Positions 25,003 to 32,699 of a DNA stretch of 55,900 bases are shown one piece after another. The DNA is from JAIQFL01 sp035295745 (lineage in GTDB: Bacteria; Acidobacteriota; Terriglobia; Bryobacterales; Bryobacteraceae). The stretch spans positions 1 through 55,900 of the forward strand of contig DATGIL010000016.1 of the NCBI GenBank assembly GCA_035295745.1, given 5' to 3'. A model generated the notes under the pieces. It saw only the letters and a list, made by a program, of their open reading frames with translations, made no database searches and was not told where the DNA came from. Made by a program: the position numbers and the translations under genes. How positions within the stretch are numbered: the stretch's first letter is position 1; the number at the start of each line of letters is the position of its first letter.

Positions 25003-27576
25003 CTACCGAATTCCATCTGCCACGTACAGTTCGGAACGCAAATACGTGTAGTTGTACGCGTATGCCTTGCCGTCGGGTGTGATGCGCAGACCGCTCACCT
25101 CATCGACCGGTACCGTCGGCTTGATCTCTTTCCAAGGTGTCCGTGTCCCTTTCTCCAGATCCAGCACCGAAACCGGCAGCGTTCGATTTTGATTGTGGTG
25201 CGTGGTGATGTAGACCGACCGGCCGTCCGCTGTCCATCCAACGACGCGATCGTGGGGCGTTAGCCCTACGACCATCTTCGGTTCGCCGCCATCGATGGAA
25301 TAAATGTGATGCTGCCCATCCGGTCCGACGGTCAAGAACCGGCGGCCGTCCGGCGACACCGGAGGATGCTCATCCGTATCGGGCATCCCGTCTGGCGAAA
25401 CGGAGCGGGAGACGTTCGACGCCGAATCCCATGCCTGATACCGCATCCCCTTCCCGCTGGGAGCCTTTTCGAAAACCAGATAGTTCCCCTGGCCCGAAAG
25501 CCATCCGACGATCATCCGCGAACGAATGGTCTCGCCGGGACCGGTCGGCATCAACTCGAACATGCGATTGCCGGTATCGCGAGAGGAAAAGCCGGCAATC
25601 CACTTGCCGTCGGGCGACAGGCCATACGCCACACCGTCGCCAAGGCGAACGGGCGCCGAGCCGTCGGTGCGCCGCATGTAGATGCTGCCCTTGGGACCTC
25701 CGCTCTCACCCAGCACATCGCCCACAATGAGACTGCCATCCGCAGAGAGCCCGCGAAGCCGGCTGGAATCCATGCACGAAAGATCGCGGTCCATCTCGCC
25801 TCCTGGTGCGAGTCCGCGAATCCCCTTGCGGCCGCTCTCCGTACTCAGTAGGACACGTCCATCGGCTGCGATTTCGAAGAGCGTCACGCGGCCGGGAAAG
25901 CGTGCCACTACGCGATGATTGCCACCCAGATTCACGGCGTAGATGGTATTGAGTTCGCTGGAGTCGTAGGAGCGGACCCAGATCTCACGTCCGTCGGGCG
26001 TCCAGGCCAGTGGCGCCACGTCGAGATCGGACACCTGTCCCGAAATGGGGCCCAGTTTCACCACCGTGCCGCCCCGATCCACAACAAACAGGCCGATGCG
26101 CGTTCCCATGGTGAACTGGGTGAAGGCGACTCGCTGGCCGTCGGGAGAGATGCGCAGAGCGAAGGGTGGAAACGGATACTCCACCAGCACCTTGCCCACA
26201 GGGTACTCCACGCGATACTTGCCTTCGACGGCGCGCACGATCGCCATCTCCGACGCATCCGGAGACCAATCCGCGAGCCCGACATTCTCGAGCAGTTGGC
26301 GTGCCTGGCCGCCGCTGATCGAACTTCGAGCCAGAGTGCCCAGGCCTTCCGGTGTGAATGGGCCCTGCAGGATAGCGAGGTCTCCTTTCGATGACACCGC
26401 GAGCAGGCGGCTGTCCGAGAGTTCGAGGTCGCGAGACTCGGGGCTGCCGGGATGGGACTGATAAATGCGGCTTGGGCCCGAATCCCAGTCGGCTGTGTAG
26501 ACCACGTCCTGCCAGTCGGGACTGAATCGTGCCGCGGAAACGCTCCCCTCGCGAAAGGTCACTCGATGAAAGCGCGGGACCACCGGTACCGCCAGGCGCG
26601 CGTGCAGTGCGAAACCACCCGCGAAGACTGCGATGGAGCCCAGTACTGCGGCCGCGGGGACCAGCCACTTCCGGCGCTTGGGCACGGCCGGGGCTCCCAG
26701 TAATGAACCGGATTGCGAAGGAGAGGCGCTGGAAATCGCGCGCAGGGCGAATGCCAAGTCGGCAGCGGACTGGAACCGCTGCGCCGGGTCCTTCTCCAGA
26801 CAGCGACGCGCAATGGCTTCGAGCGCCTGCGGAACCTGGGCGCCGGTCCCGGAGATCTCGGCAGGCTCCTCCTTCAGGACCGCACTGATGACATCGGCGG
26901 CAGTTTTTCCACCGAAGGCATGGCGCGCAGTCGCCATCTCGTAAAGGATGCATCCGAAACTGAAGATATCCGACCGCGCGTCCACCGACTCGGCGCGCAC
27001 CTGCTCCGGCGACATGTAGCCCACGGTGCCCAATACCATGCCTGGCTGCGACAACATGATGGTGGCTGTGTCGTCGGTATTGCCCGTGGACGCGGCCTGT
27101 TTGGCAAGCCCAAAATCGAGCACCTTTACCCGCCCGCTCGAACCGCTTCCGGATCCCGAAACCATAATGTTTTCCGGTTTCAGATCGCGGTGAACGATGC
27201 CGAGCGCGTGAGCAGCCGCCAGCGCCTCGGCAGTCTGCACGGCGATATCGATGAGTCGGCGGGGTGCCAGCGGGCCCTGGTCGATGATCTTGCGAAGCGA
27301 TTCGCCCTCGACCAACTCCGACACGATGTACGCGCGGCCTTCGCTCTGACCTACATCGTAGACCGCCACGATATTGGGATGATTGAGCGCGGCTAACGCC
27401 CGCGCCTCCTGCTCGAAGCGCTGGCGGCGCGCGGGATCGCCTGCCACATCGGCCGGCAGCACCTTGACGGCGACGGTGCGATTCAGGCGCGAATCGCGTG
27501 CCCGCCACACCTCACCCATGCCGCCTTCTCCGAGCTTATCGAGTACTTCGTAGTTGCCTAATTTCCGGCCGGTCAT
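25003..27576 (-). CDS. Membrane Ser/Thr protein kinase with C-terminal TolB-like beta-propeller
   Basis: An 857-residue kinase. The start is set at the ATG at 27576 because the kinase fold begins at once (GNYEVLDKLGEGGMGEVW); the frame stays open far upstream without homology. Kinase residues are Lys38 (VAVKVLP), HRDLKPEN at 129-136 and DFG at 154-156, followed by GYMSPEQVRAESVDARSDIFSFG. A single membrane segment (WLVPAAAVLGSIAVFAGGFA, about 285-310) leads to an extracytoplasmic propeller of PD40/WD40-like blades (RISPDGQRVAFT, GLSPDGKWIAGFS, PPVSPDGRRFLTV). This architecture is very common in Solibacter-like acidobacteria. Ligand and targets are unknown. It is convergent with the Oar-like gene. 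Confidence 0.92.
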   Translation of the reverse strand: MTGRKLGNYEVLDKLGEGGMGEVWRARDSRLNRTVAVKVLPADVAGDPARRQRFEQEARALAALNHPNIVAVYDVGQSEGRAYIVSELVEGESLRKIIDQGPLAPRRLIDIAVQTAEALAAAHALGIVHRDLKPENIMVSGSGSGSSGRVKVLDFGLAKQAASTGNTDDTATIMLSQPGMVLGTVGYMSPEQVRAESVDARSDIFSFGCILYEMATARHAFGGKTAADVISAVLKEEPAEISGTGAQVPQALEAIARRCLEKDPAQRFQSAADLAFALRAISSASPSQSGSLLGAPAVPKRRKWLVPAAAVLGSIAVFAGGFALHARLAVPVVPRFHRVTFREGSVSAARFSPDWQDVVYTADWDSGPSRIYQSHPGSPESRDLELSDSRLLAVSSKGDLAILQGPFTPEGLGTLARSSISGGQARQLLENVGLADWSPDASEMAIVRAVEGKYRVEYPVGKVLVEYPFPPFALRISPDGQRVAFTQFTMGTRIGLFVVDRGGTVVKLGPISGQVSDLDVAPLAWTPDGREIWVRSYDSSELNTIYAVNLGGNHRVVARFPGRVTLFEIAADGRVLLSTESGRKGIRGLAPGGEMDRDLSCMDSSRLRGLSADGSLIVGDVLGESGGPKGSIYMRRTDGSAPVRLGDGVAYGLSPDGKWIAGFSSRDTGNRMFELMPTGPGETIRSRMIVGWLSGQGNYLVFEKAPSGKGMRYQAWDSASNVSRSVSPDGMPDTDEHPPVSPDGRRFLTVGPDGQHHIYSIDGGEPKMVVGLTPHDRVVGWTADGRSVYITTHHNQNRTLPVSVLDLEKGTRTPWKEIKPTVPVDEVSGLRITPDGKAYAYNYTYLRSELYVADGIR

Positions 27577-27638
27577 GACAGTCTTCGTATTATCTCTCTG
27601 CGCAGGAATACGAATGCCAGGGGTCCGCGGTTTTAGGC

Positions 27639-28415
27639 CTATCGAAAGAGGGCTTCCGCTCCCCGCTGCAGGGCCGCGGCCCCGGCCATTCCGGTGAGCG
27701 CGGAGAGGAAGGCATTGCGCGCTCCGCGCCGCTTCCACTCTTCGTGAACAGCGTGGAATCCCAGATAGAAGAGCCATCCTGCCGCGACACCCAAGGGATA
27801 CGTGATCCAGGCAGTTCCCAATCGCGGCGCCATCACTAATCCCAGTACGCCACCGAGCAAGGTGCTTCCTTCGGCCAGTCCACACCACGCCGTGGCCGAA
27901 AAACGCGACTTCACCGATGCCCGCAAGACGCCTCCAAGAGCGATGCCTTCGGGTAATTTGTGAAGTCCCACCGCCACCGGGACCGCGACTCGCAGGCCAA
28001 GCGGCACATGCAATTGGACGGTCGCGATGCTCCAGCCATCCAGGAAGCTGTGGAGCGTCGCCGCCACGATTAGCGGAGCCGCGAATCCATGTAATTCCGT
28101 GGCACAGGAGTTGTGATCGTGATCGTGCGCACAGGTCGGACAGACCGGGTACGCGTAACGATTGAGGAGGAGCAGGACGCCGTACCCGGCGGCAAACAAC
28201 AGCAAGCTCACCATCCAGCCGAGTTCTATCGCGAGTTCCGGAACCAGGCCGAACACCGCCACGCCCAGCAGGACGCCCGCGCTGAAGGGAACCACTACCT
28301 GCGCGCGGCGCCGCATTCCGGTGAGCCATAGGCCCAGCAGAGCACCACCCAGCCCCACCGCCGTTGCCAGTGCGGGTGCGGCGATTCCAGAGGATTCCGG
28401 CAGGTGATAGGGCAA
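27639..28415 (-). CDS. ZIP family metal transporter
   Basis: About 258 residues with 7-8 membrane segments. I take a TTG at 28415 so that the first segment (APALATAVGLGGALLGLWLTG) is included; the first ATG in frame at 28316 would lose it. Family marks are a His-rich cytoplasmic loop (CPTCAHDHDHNSC), HSFLDGWSIA in TM4 and GLHKLPEGIALGG in TM5, which carry the zinc-binding His and Glu residues. ZIP proteins carry Zn, Fe or Mn toward the cytoplasm. A 62-bp gap separates it from the kinase start. The 70-nt hairpin at 28459-28528 lies in its upstream region. Confidence 0.87.
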   Translation of the reverse strand: MPYHLPESSGIAAPALATAVGLGGALLGLWLTGMRRRAQVVVPFSAGVLLGVAVFGLVPELAIELGWMVSLLLFAAGYGVLLLLNRYAYPVCPTCAHDHDHNSCATELHGFAAPLIVAATLHSFLDGWSIATVQLHVPLGLRVAVPVAVGLHKLPEGIALGGVLRASVKSRFSATAWCGLAEGSTLLGGVLGLVMAPRLGTAWITYPLGVAAGWLFYLGFHAVHEEWKRRGARNAFLSALTGMAGAAALQRGAEALFR

Positions 28416-28458
28416 GCCTTTACTGTAGCATCGGCACTCCTGACCTCTAGCGTCGCCC

Positions 28459-28528
28459 GTGGCGCGAACACTCTTGTTCGCCGCGTCGAGATGAGTCTCG
28501 ACGCGGCAAACAGGAGTGTTTGCGCCAC
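28459..28528. repeat. Near-perfect 70-nt hairpin, minimal form of family B
   Basis: Arms 28459-28491 and 28496-28528 (33 nt each) pair around the loop TGAG with differences at only three positions, two of which could form G-U pairs. The outermost bases are GTGGCGC and GCGCCAC. The element sits between the methyltransferase stop (28532) and the ZIP gene. It shares its arms with the three larger units at 18305-18711 but lacks their ~75-bp core. Confidence 0.85.
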
Positions 28529-28531
28529 CGC

Positions 28532-29179
28532 TCACGTGCCGTACGAAATGTCGAGCACTTGCCGCATATACAGAGGCGCCACGGAATGCCGGAAACGGCC
28601 ACTGGAGCCCGCCAGTGCCTCGCTCGCCAGCTTGCCCAACTCCTGCCGTGTAAACGAACGCCGAATCGAGACCGAGCCGTCCGCCACCACCACCGGCGAG
28701 ACAAATGGCGCGACAAACACGCGAAAAAGCGCGAGCGGTAGCGGATGGCGCACCAGGTCCAAGAGCAGAAATCGCCGCGAGCATCGGCCCACGTTGCGGA
28801 TCAGACCGATCACGTCCTGCTCCGAGAGGTGATGCCCGAGGTACATGCAGAAAGCCAGATCGGCCTGCGGCAGCGCGTCTCGCACCGCGTCCGCGCGAAT
28901 GATCGCCTGCTTGCCATCGCGGACCCCGCGTGGCGCCACATCTACACCGATGGTCTCCACTCCGAGCTTCTGGCGAATCTCGCGCAGCACTCCGCCCGCC
29001 GCGCAGCCCAAATCCATCACCTTGCGGACGGGCCGCGGATCGCGGCGGATGGCGTTGACGATCACCGCAGTGTCGCCCAGATATCGATGGATGCGGGTGA
29101 GGTCGCTGTAGGCGAGATCGGCGAGGGCATCGGGAACATCGGGTTCGTCCAGAATTTCCCGCTCCACGGCACGCTTCAT
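28532..29179 (-). CDS. Class I SAM-dependent methyltransferase
   Basis: About 215 residues from the ATG at 29179 (an ATG at 29221 is also possible). Motif I is VMDLGCAAGGVL, followed by IGVDVAPRGV (motif II), DALPQADLAFCMYLGHHLS (motif IV) and LLLDLVRHPLPLALF (motif VI). The pattern resembles methyltransferases that lie beside FAD-dependent reductases and type III polyketide synthases in other bacteria. Here the divergent neighbour 94 bp away is such a reductase, but no polyketide synthase is in the window. The acceptor is unknown; an O- or C-methylation of a lipid or quinone-like product is a guess. Confidence 0.82.
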   Translation of the reverse strand: MKRAVEREILDEPDVPDALADLAYSDLTRIHRYLGDTAVIVNAIRRDPRPVRKVMDLGCAAGGVLREIRQKLGVETIGVDVAPRGVRDGKQAIIRADAVRDALPQADLAFCMYLGHHLSEQDVIGLIRNVGRCSRRFLLLDLVRHPLPLALFRVFVAPFVSPVVVADGSVSIRRSFTRQELGKLASEALAGSSGRFRHSVAPLYMRQVLDISYGT

Positions 29180-29273
29180 CGTGGCCCCGGTTGCTGAGTG
29201 CGCATGTGTCTTTGAACGCATTATATGCAATGGGCGCCGTGAGACGTCGGATAATAGACAAAGAGCCTGACGC

Positions 29274-30272
29274 ATGGGAAAAGTTCTGGTGATCGGAGGG
29301 GGACCGGCGGGTGCCGCTGCGGCGATTGCGGCGGCTGGCGAAAACGTCTCCGTGCAGCTCTTCGAACGGTCTCCACGTCCCAAACACAAAGTCTGCGGCG
29401 AATTCTTGTCCCCCGGCGCGCTGCGCGTTTTGGACTCGCTAGGCATCGCGGACTTCGCGGGACTCCGCCCAGCACGCATCGCCACCTGCCGACTGTGGTT
29501 CGGTCAACGCAAGAAGGAATGGAGATTCGGTGAGCCCGCGCTGGGCTTGAGCCGTCTGGAACTCGACCGCATTCTCCTGGAGCGCGCGGAGGCGGCGGGC
29601 GCGGAGGTGCATCGCGGCGAAAGCGTCTCGCTGGATGAGGACAATCGCGATGGTGGGGCGAGGGTAGTCTCGGTAGGCCGCCGACCCTCCGGCTCGCGTG
29701 AGAATCGTCTTTTCGGATTCAAGGCGCACTTCGAGGGCCCGCAGGACGATGCCATCGAGCTGTTCTTCGGCCGCCACGCTTACGTCGGGGTCAGCCCGAT
29801 TGAGAATGGCTGGACGAACGTCTGCGGCATCGCTCCTGAAGCAGCTCTGCGAAGTTGCGGTTTCCAAGTGGACGAGTATCTAGGGGGCTTTCCGGTCTTG
29901 GCTGAGCGCCTGCAACCGCTGCGGCGCCGGATGGAATGGCTGCGCACCGGCCCGCTCTCGTATGCACCGGTCTCGGCGAGCGAAGGCGGTCAGCGGGTCT
30001 ATGCGGCGGGAGACGCATTGGGCTTCGTGGACCCGTTTACTGGTTCGGGCATCCTGAACGCCTTGTTCACGGGACGGCTGGCCGGACGAAACGCCGCGCA
30101 CGCAACACCCTGTGCGAGCCATCTTCGCGAATGCCGGGCACATTTGAGCCGGCCCTTCGGTATCTCGGCGATTTGCCGAAAACTGCTCGAATGGAATTGC
30201 GCGCGGCACCTGGCCGCACTGACTCCGGGCGCCTGGATTTTTCGCCTGACGCGCGCCCAAATATCCGATTGA
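29274..30272 (+). CDS. FAD-dependent oxidoreductase, geranylgeranyl-reductase-like
   Basis: A 332-residue flavoprotein. The dinucleotide-binding motif VLVIGGGPAGAAAAIAAA opens the protein. KVCGEFLSPGALRVL is the conserved Cys-Gly-Glu region of geranylgeranyl reductase relatives, and YAAGDALGFVDPFTGSGI is the FAD-ribityl Gly-Asp motif. It is slightly short for the family (~380 is usual), mainly in the substrate domain. Relatives reduce isoprenoid double bonds or hydroxylate aromatic rings. It is divergent from the methyltransferase and 14 bp ahead of the HAD phosphatase gene, so it probably heads a three-gene operon ending with the aldolase-like gene. Confidence 0.82.
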   Translation: MGKVLVIGGGPAGAAAAIAAAGENVSVQLFERSPRPKHKVCGEFLSPGALRVLDSLGIADFAGLRPARIATCRLWFGQRKKEWRFGEPALGLSRLELDRILLERAEAAGAEVHRGESVSLDEDNRDGGARVVSVGRRPSGSRENRLFGFKAHFEGPQDDAIELFFGRHAYVGVSPIENGWTNVCGIAPEAALRSCGFQVDEYLGGFPVLAERLQPLRRRMEWLRTGPLSYAPVSASEGGQRVYAAGDALGFVDPFTGSGILNALFTGRLAGRNAAHATPCASHLRECRAHLSRPFGISAICRKLLEWNCARHLAALTPGAWIFRLTRAQISD

Positions 30273-30286
30273 GGAATCGACACACG

Positions 30287-31027
30287 ATGAAAAAACTGAT
30301 CGTCTTCGACCTGGATGGAACGCTTGCCGAGAGTAAGTCTTCTCTCGATCCCGAGATGGCCAAACTGCTCACCAGCCTGCTCGGCGTCGCTAAAGTGGCA
30401 GTCATCTCAGGCGGCAACTGGCCGCAGTTTCAGAACCAGTTGCTCTCGAACCTGCCGCTGGACGGGCACTTGGAGGACTTGTATCTTCTGCCCACCTGCG
30501 GGACCAAGTTTTACGAATACGGATCCGACTGGAATCTGCTGTACGCCGAGGACTTCACTCCTGAGCAGAAAGTGAAGATCATCAGTTCTTTGGAAAAGGC
30601 GATAGACCAGGCTGGGTATAAGCCCGAGAAGCTGTGGGGCGAGGCGATTGAAGATCGCGGCAGCCAGATCACTTTCTCGGCACTGGGGCAGTCCGCTCCC
30701 TTGGAAGAGAAGAAGAAATGGGACCCCGATTTTTCGAAACGGAAGAAGATCAAAGCCATTTTGGATACGTTCATTCCCGAATTTTCGGTGCGTATGGGCG
30801 GCGCGACTTCGATCGATGTCACCAAGCCCGGTATCGATAAGGCGTATGGCATCTTCAAACTACGCGACACGCTCGGCGTCGCCCTTTCCGAGATGCTGTT
30901 CATCGGCGACGCAATATTTCCTGGGGGCAACGACTACCCGGCACGCGAAGCAGGTGTACTCTGCATCCAGGTGCGCGATCCCGGCGAGACGAAGCGCGTG
31001 ATTGAAGCGATCCTGGCGTCCTCGTGA
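30287..31027 (+). CDS. HAD-IIB hydrolase (phosphomannomutase/sugar-phosphatase-like)
   Basis: A 246-residue HAD phosphatase. IVFDLDGTLAESKS carries the nucleophile Asp8 and acid Asp10. VAVISGGNW is motif II. VTKPGIDKAYGIF contains the motif III lysine, and FIGDAIFPGGNDYP is motif IV. The C2b cap between motifs II and III resembles eukaryotic-type phosphomannomutase and sucrose-phosphate phosphatase. It likely hydrolyses a sugar phosphate in the cytoplasm. Its TGA overlaps the GTG of the aldolase-like gene (GTGA), suggesting the two act in the same pathway. Longer upstream frames are antisense or out of context. Confidence 0.86.
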   Translation: MKKLIVFDLDGTLAESKSSLDPEMAKLLTSLLGVAKVAVISGGNWPQFQNQLLSNLPLDGHLEDLYLLPTCGTKFYEYGSDWNLLYAEDFTPEQKVKIISSLEKAIDQAGYKPEKLWGEAIEDRGSQITFSALGQSAPLEEKKKWDPDFSKRKKIKAILDTFIPEFSVRMGGATSIDVTKPGIDKAYGIFKLRDTLGVALSEMLFIGDAIFPGGNDYPAREAGVLCIQVRDPGETKRVIEAILASS

Positions 31028-32322
31028 AGATTATGCCGAATCCTTACCATTACCAACACCCCCGCGACCAGATCCTTGATGCGATGGAGAGGATCTACAG
31101 GTATCGCATGACGACCACGTCCGGCGGAAATCTCTCCATTTGCGAGGCGAACGGTGACGTGTGGATTACTCCGGCGCGCGTGGATAAAGGCGGATTGCGG
31201 CGCGACGACATCGTGTGGATTCGCGCGGACGGCCGAACGGAGGGAACGCGCCGGCCTTCCTCCGAGCTTCCGATTCATCAGCAGATTCGACAGCGTCGGC
31301 CCGAACTAGGCGGAATCGTGCATGCGCATCCCACCGCGCTGGTGGCATTCAGCCTGGTCCACCAGGTGCCCGACACGCGGCTCTTTCACCAGGCGCGGCG
31401 TATCTGCGGCGAAGCCGGTTTCGCGCCTTATGAACTACCGGGCAGCGCGGCGCTGGGAAATCGCGTGGCGGACGTGTTCGGGGAAGGGTACGACTGCGTG
31501 ATCCTGGAGAACCACGGCGTGGTTACGGCCGGTCACGATCTGCAGCAGGCCTTTCGGCGGTTCGAAACCCTGGAGTTCACCGCCAAGACATTGATCAAGG
31601 CGAAACTGCTGGGCGGCGACATTCGTGTGCTCAGCGATTCTGAACTCGAGATCGAACGGCAGCGGACCACACGATGGGAGGAATTGGCGCCGACCCCACC
31701 CAGCAGCCACGAGAACGAAATGCGCCGGCGGCTCTGCGAGTTTGTCAGACGGGCGTACCGGCAGAGGTTGTTCATCAGCACGCAGGGCAGCTACTCCGCG
31801 CGCACAGATGGTCCTGACTTTGTGATTACTCCCTACCAGGTAGACCGCGGCACGCTCGACCTCCAGGACTTGGTGTCAATCCGCGAGAGCCGCGCCGAGG
31901 CCGGCAAGCAGCCAAGCCGTGCAGCCGCCCTTCATGAAGCAATCTACCGTCGCCACCCCCATGTCGGCGCCATCGTCAACGCTTATCCCGTGAACGCCAC
32001 TGCCTTCAGCGTAAGCGGAGTTCCGCTCGATAGCCGCACGATCCCCGAAAGCTACGTCGTCATCCGGCAGGTGGGGAGTGTGCCGTTCGGTCTGCAGTTC
32101 CAGGATCCCGGCGACCTCGCCGATCGGCTCTCACCAGAACAGCCCGTACTTATCCTGGAGAACGATGGCGTCCTGGTCACCGGCTCGGATGTGCTGGACG
32201 CCTTCGACCGCCTGGAGGTGCTCGAGTCGACGGCTGAGGCGATCATCAACTGCCGGGCCATCGGATCGCTGATGCCGCTCAGCGAAGAGATTACACGCGA
32301 CCTCGACGCGGCCTTTTTCTGA
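31024..32322 (+). CDS. Tandem class II aldolase/adducin protein with a degenerate second domain
   Basis: A 432-residue protein starting with GTG at 31024. Domain 1 (~10-215) is a complete class II aldolase/adducin fold: TTTSGGNLS, SSELPIH with the catalytic Glu81, HAHP with zinc ligands His100 and His102, and ENHGV with His164. Domain 2 (~235-430) follows the same plan, but the equivalent positions are Ala, Asn319, Tyr321 and Asp381, so all four key residues are gone. Domain 2 cannot hold the metal and is probably structural or regulatory. Domain 1 may cleave a sugar phosphate such as fuculose- or ribulose-type substrates. Coupled to the HAD phosphatase gene by a 4-bp overlap. Confidence 0.88.
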   Translation: MKIMPNPYHYQHPRDQILDAMERIYRYRMTTTSGGNLSICEANGDVWITPARVDKGGLRRDDIVWIRADGRTEGTRRPSSELPIHQQIRQRRPELGGIVHAHPTALVAFSLVHQVPDTRLFHQARRICGEAGFAPYELPGSAALGNRVADVFGEGYDCVILENHGVVTAGHDLQQAFRRFETLEFTAKTLIKAKLLGGDIRVLSDSELEIERQRTTRWEELAPTPPSSHENEMRRRLCEFVRRAYRQRLFISTQGSYSARTDGPDFVITPYQVDRGTLDLQDLVSIRESRAEAGKQPSRAAALHEAIYRRHPHVGAIVNAYPVNATAFSVSGVPLDSRTIPESYVVIRQVGSVPFGLQFQDPGDLADRLSPEQPVLILENDGVLVTGSDVLDAFDRLEVLESTAEAIINCRAIGSLMPLSEEITRDLDAAFF

Positions 32323-32699
32323 CAGTTGTCACTGCCAGGAACGCACCTTCATCACGATCGCGGCTCGTAAGCTACCTTCGCGCGAATACGTACGCTGGCG
32401 AGCCGCGCGCGTGAGGTGAGAAGCTGTGAAAAATCCGGGAGCGCTTGCCCCAAGTACGATGAGGCATCGCTTGCTTACGCGCGCGGCTCGTAAGCACACG
32501 TATCGCGCGAAACGTATTTGGGTAGGTTACGAGCCGCGACTTCGGGTAGGTTACGAGCCGCGACCGTGAGCAAGCCATGTCCGGATTTTTCACAGCTTCT
32601 CACAAAATTTCTCACGATCGCGGCTCGTGGGTCGCGTCGCACGCTCCTCTACCAGCCATGCTCGCAGTCAAGCGTTCCGAATGAGCAAACGACACACGA
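32323..32699. repeat. Repeat block with inverted family A copies and a 23-bp inverted repeat
   Basis: This 377-bp non-coding stretch lies between the convergent aldolase and glycosidase-like genes. It holds several CGGCTCGTAAG / TTACGAGCCGCG elements in both orientations and two direct copies of GGGTAGGTTACGAGCCGCGA (from about 32519 and 32543). It also contains the perfect 23-bp inverted repeat 32416-32438 / 32581-32603. No gene is visible; the short frames use repeat sequence. Confidence 0.8.
32416..32603. repeat. Element bounded by perfect 23-bp inverted repeats
   Basis: The left arm (32416-32438, starting GTGAGAAGCTGTG) and right arm (32581-32603, ending CACAGCTTCTCAC) are exact reverse complements, 142 bp apart. 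Most of the right-arm sequence recurs at 233-253 at the edge of the first repeat block. The arrangement resembles a small non-autonomous palindromic element; no target-site duplication could be confirmed by eye. Confidence 0.6.

Noticed and set aside
27577..28329. Upstream extension of the kinase frame (to 1108 residues)
   Set aside because: The extension lies over the ZIP gene in another frame and has no kinase-like sequence. The kinase fold begins right after the ATG at 27576.
28416..29387. Upstream extension of the ZIP frame (to 582 residues)
   Set aside because: It overlaps the hairpin and the methyltransferase gene and contains no transporter-like sequence.
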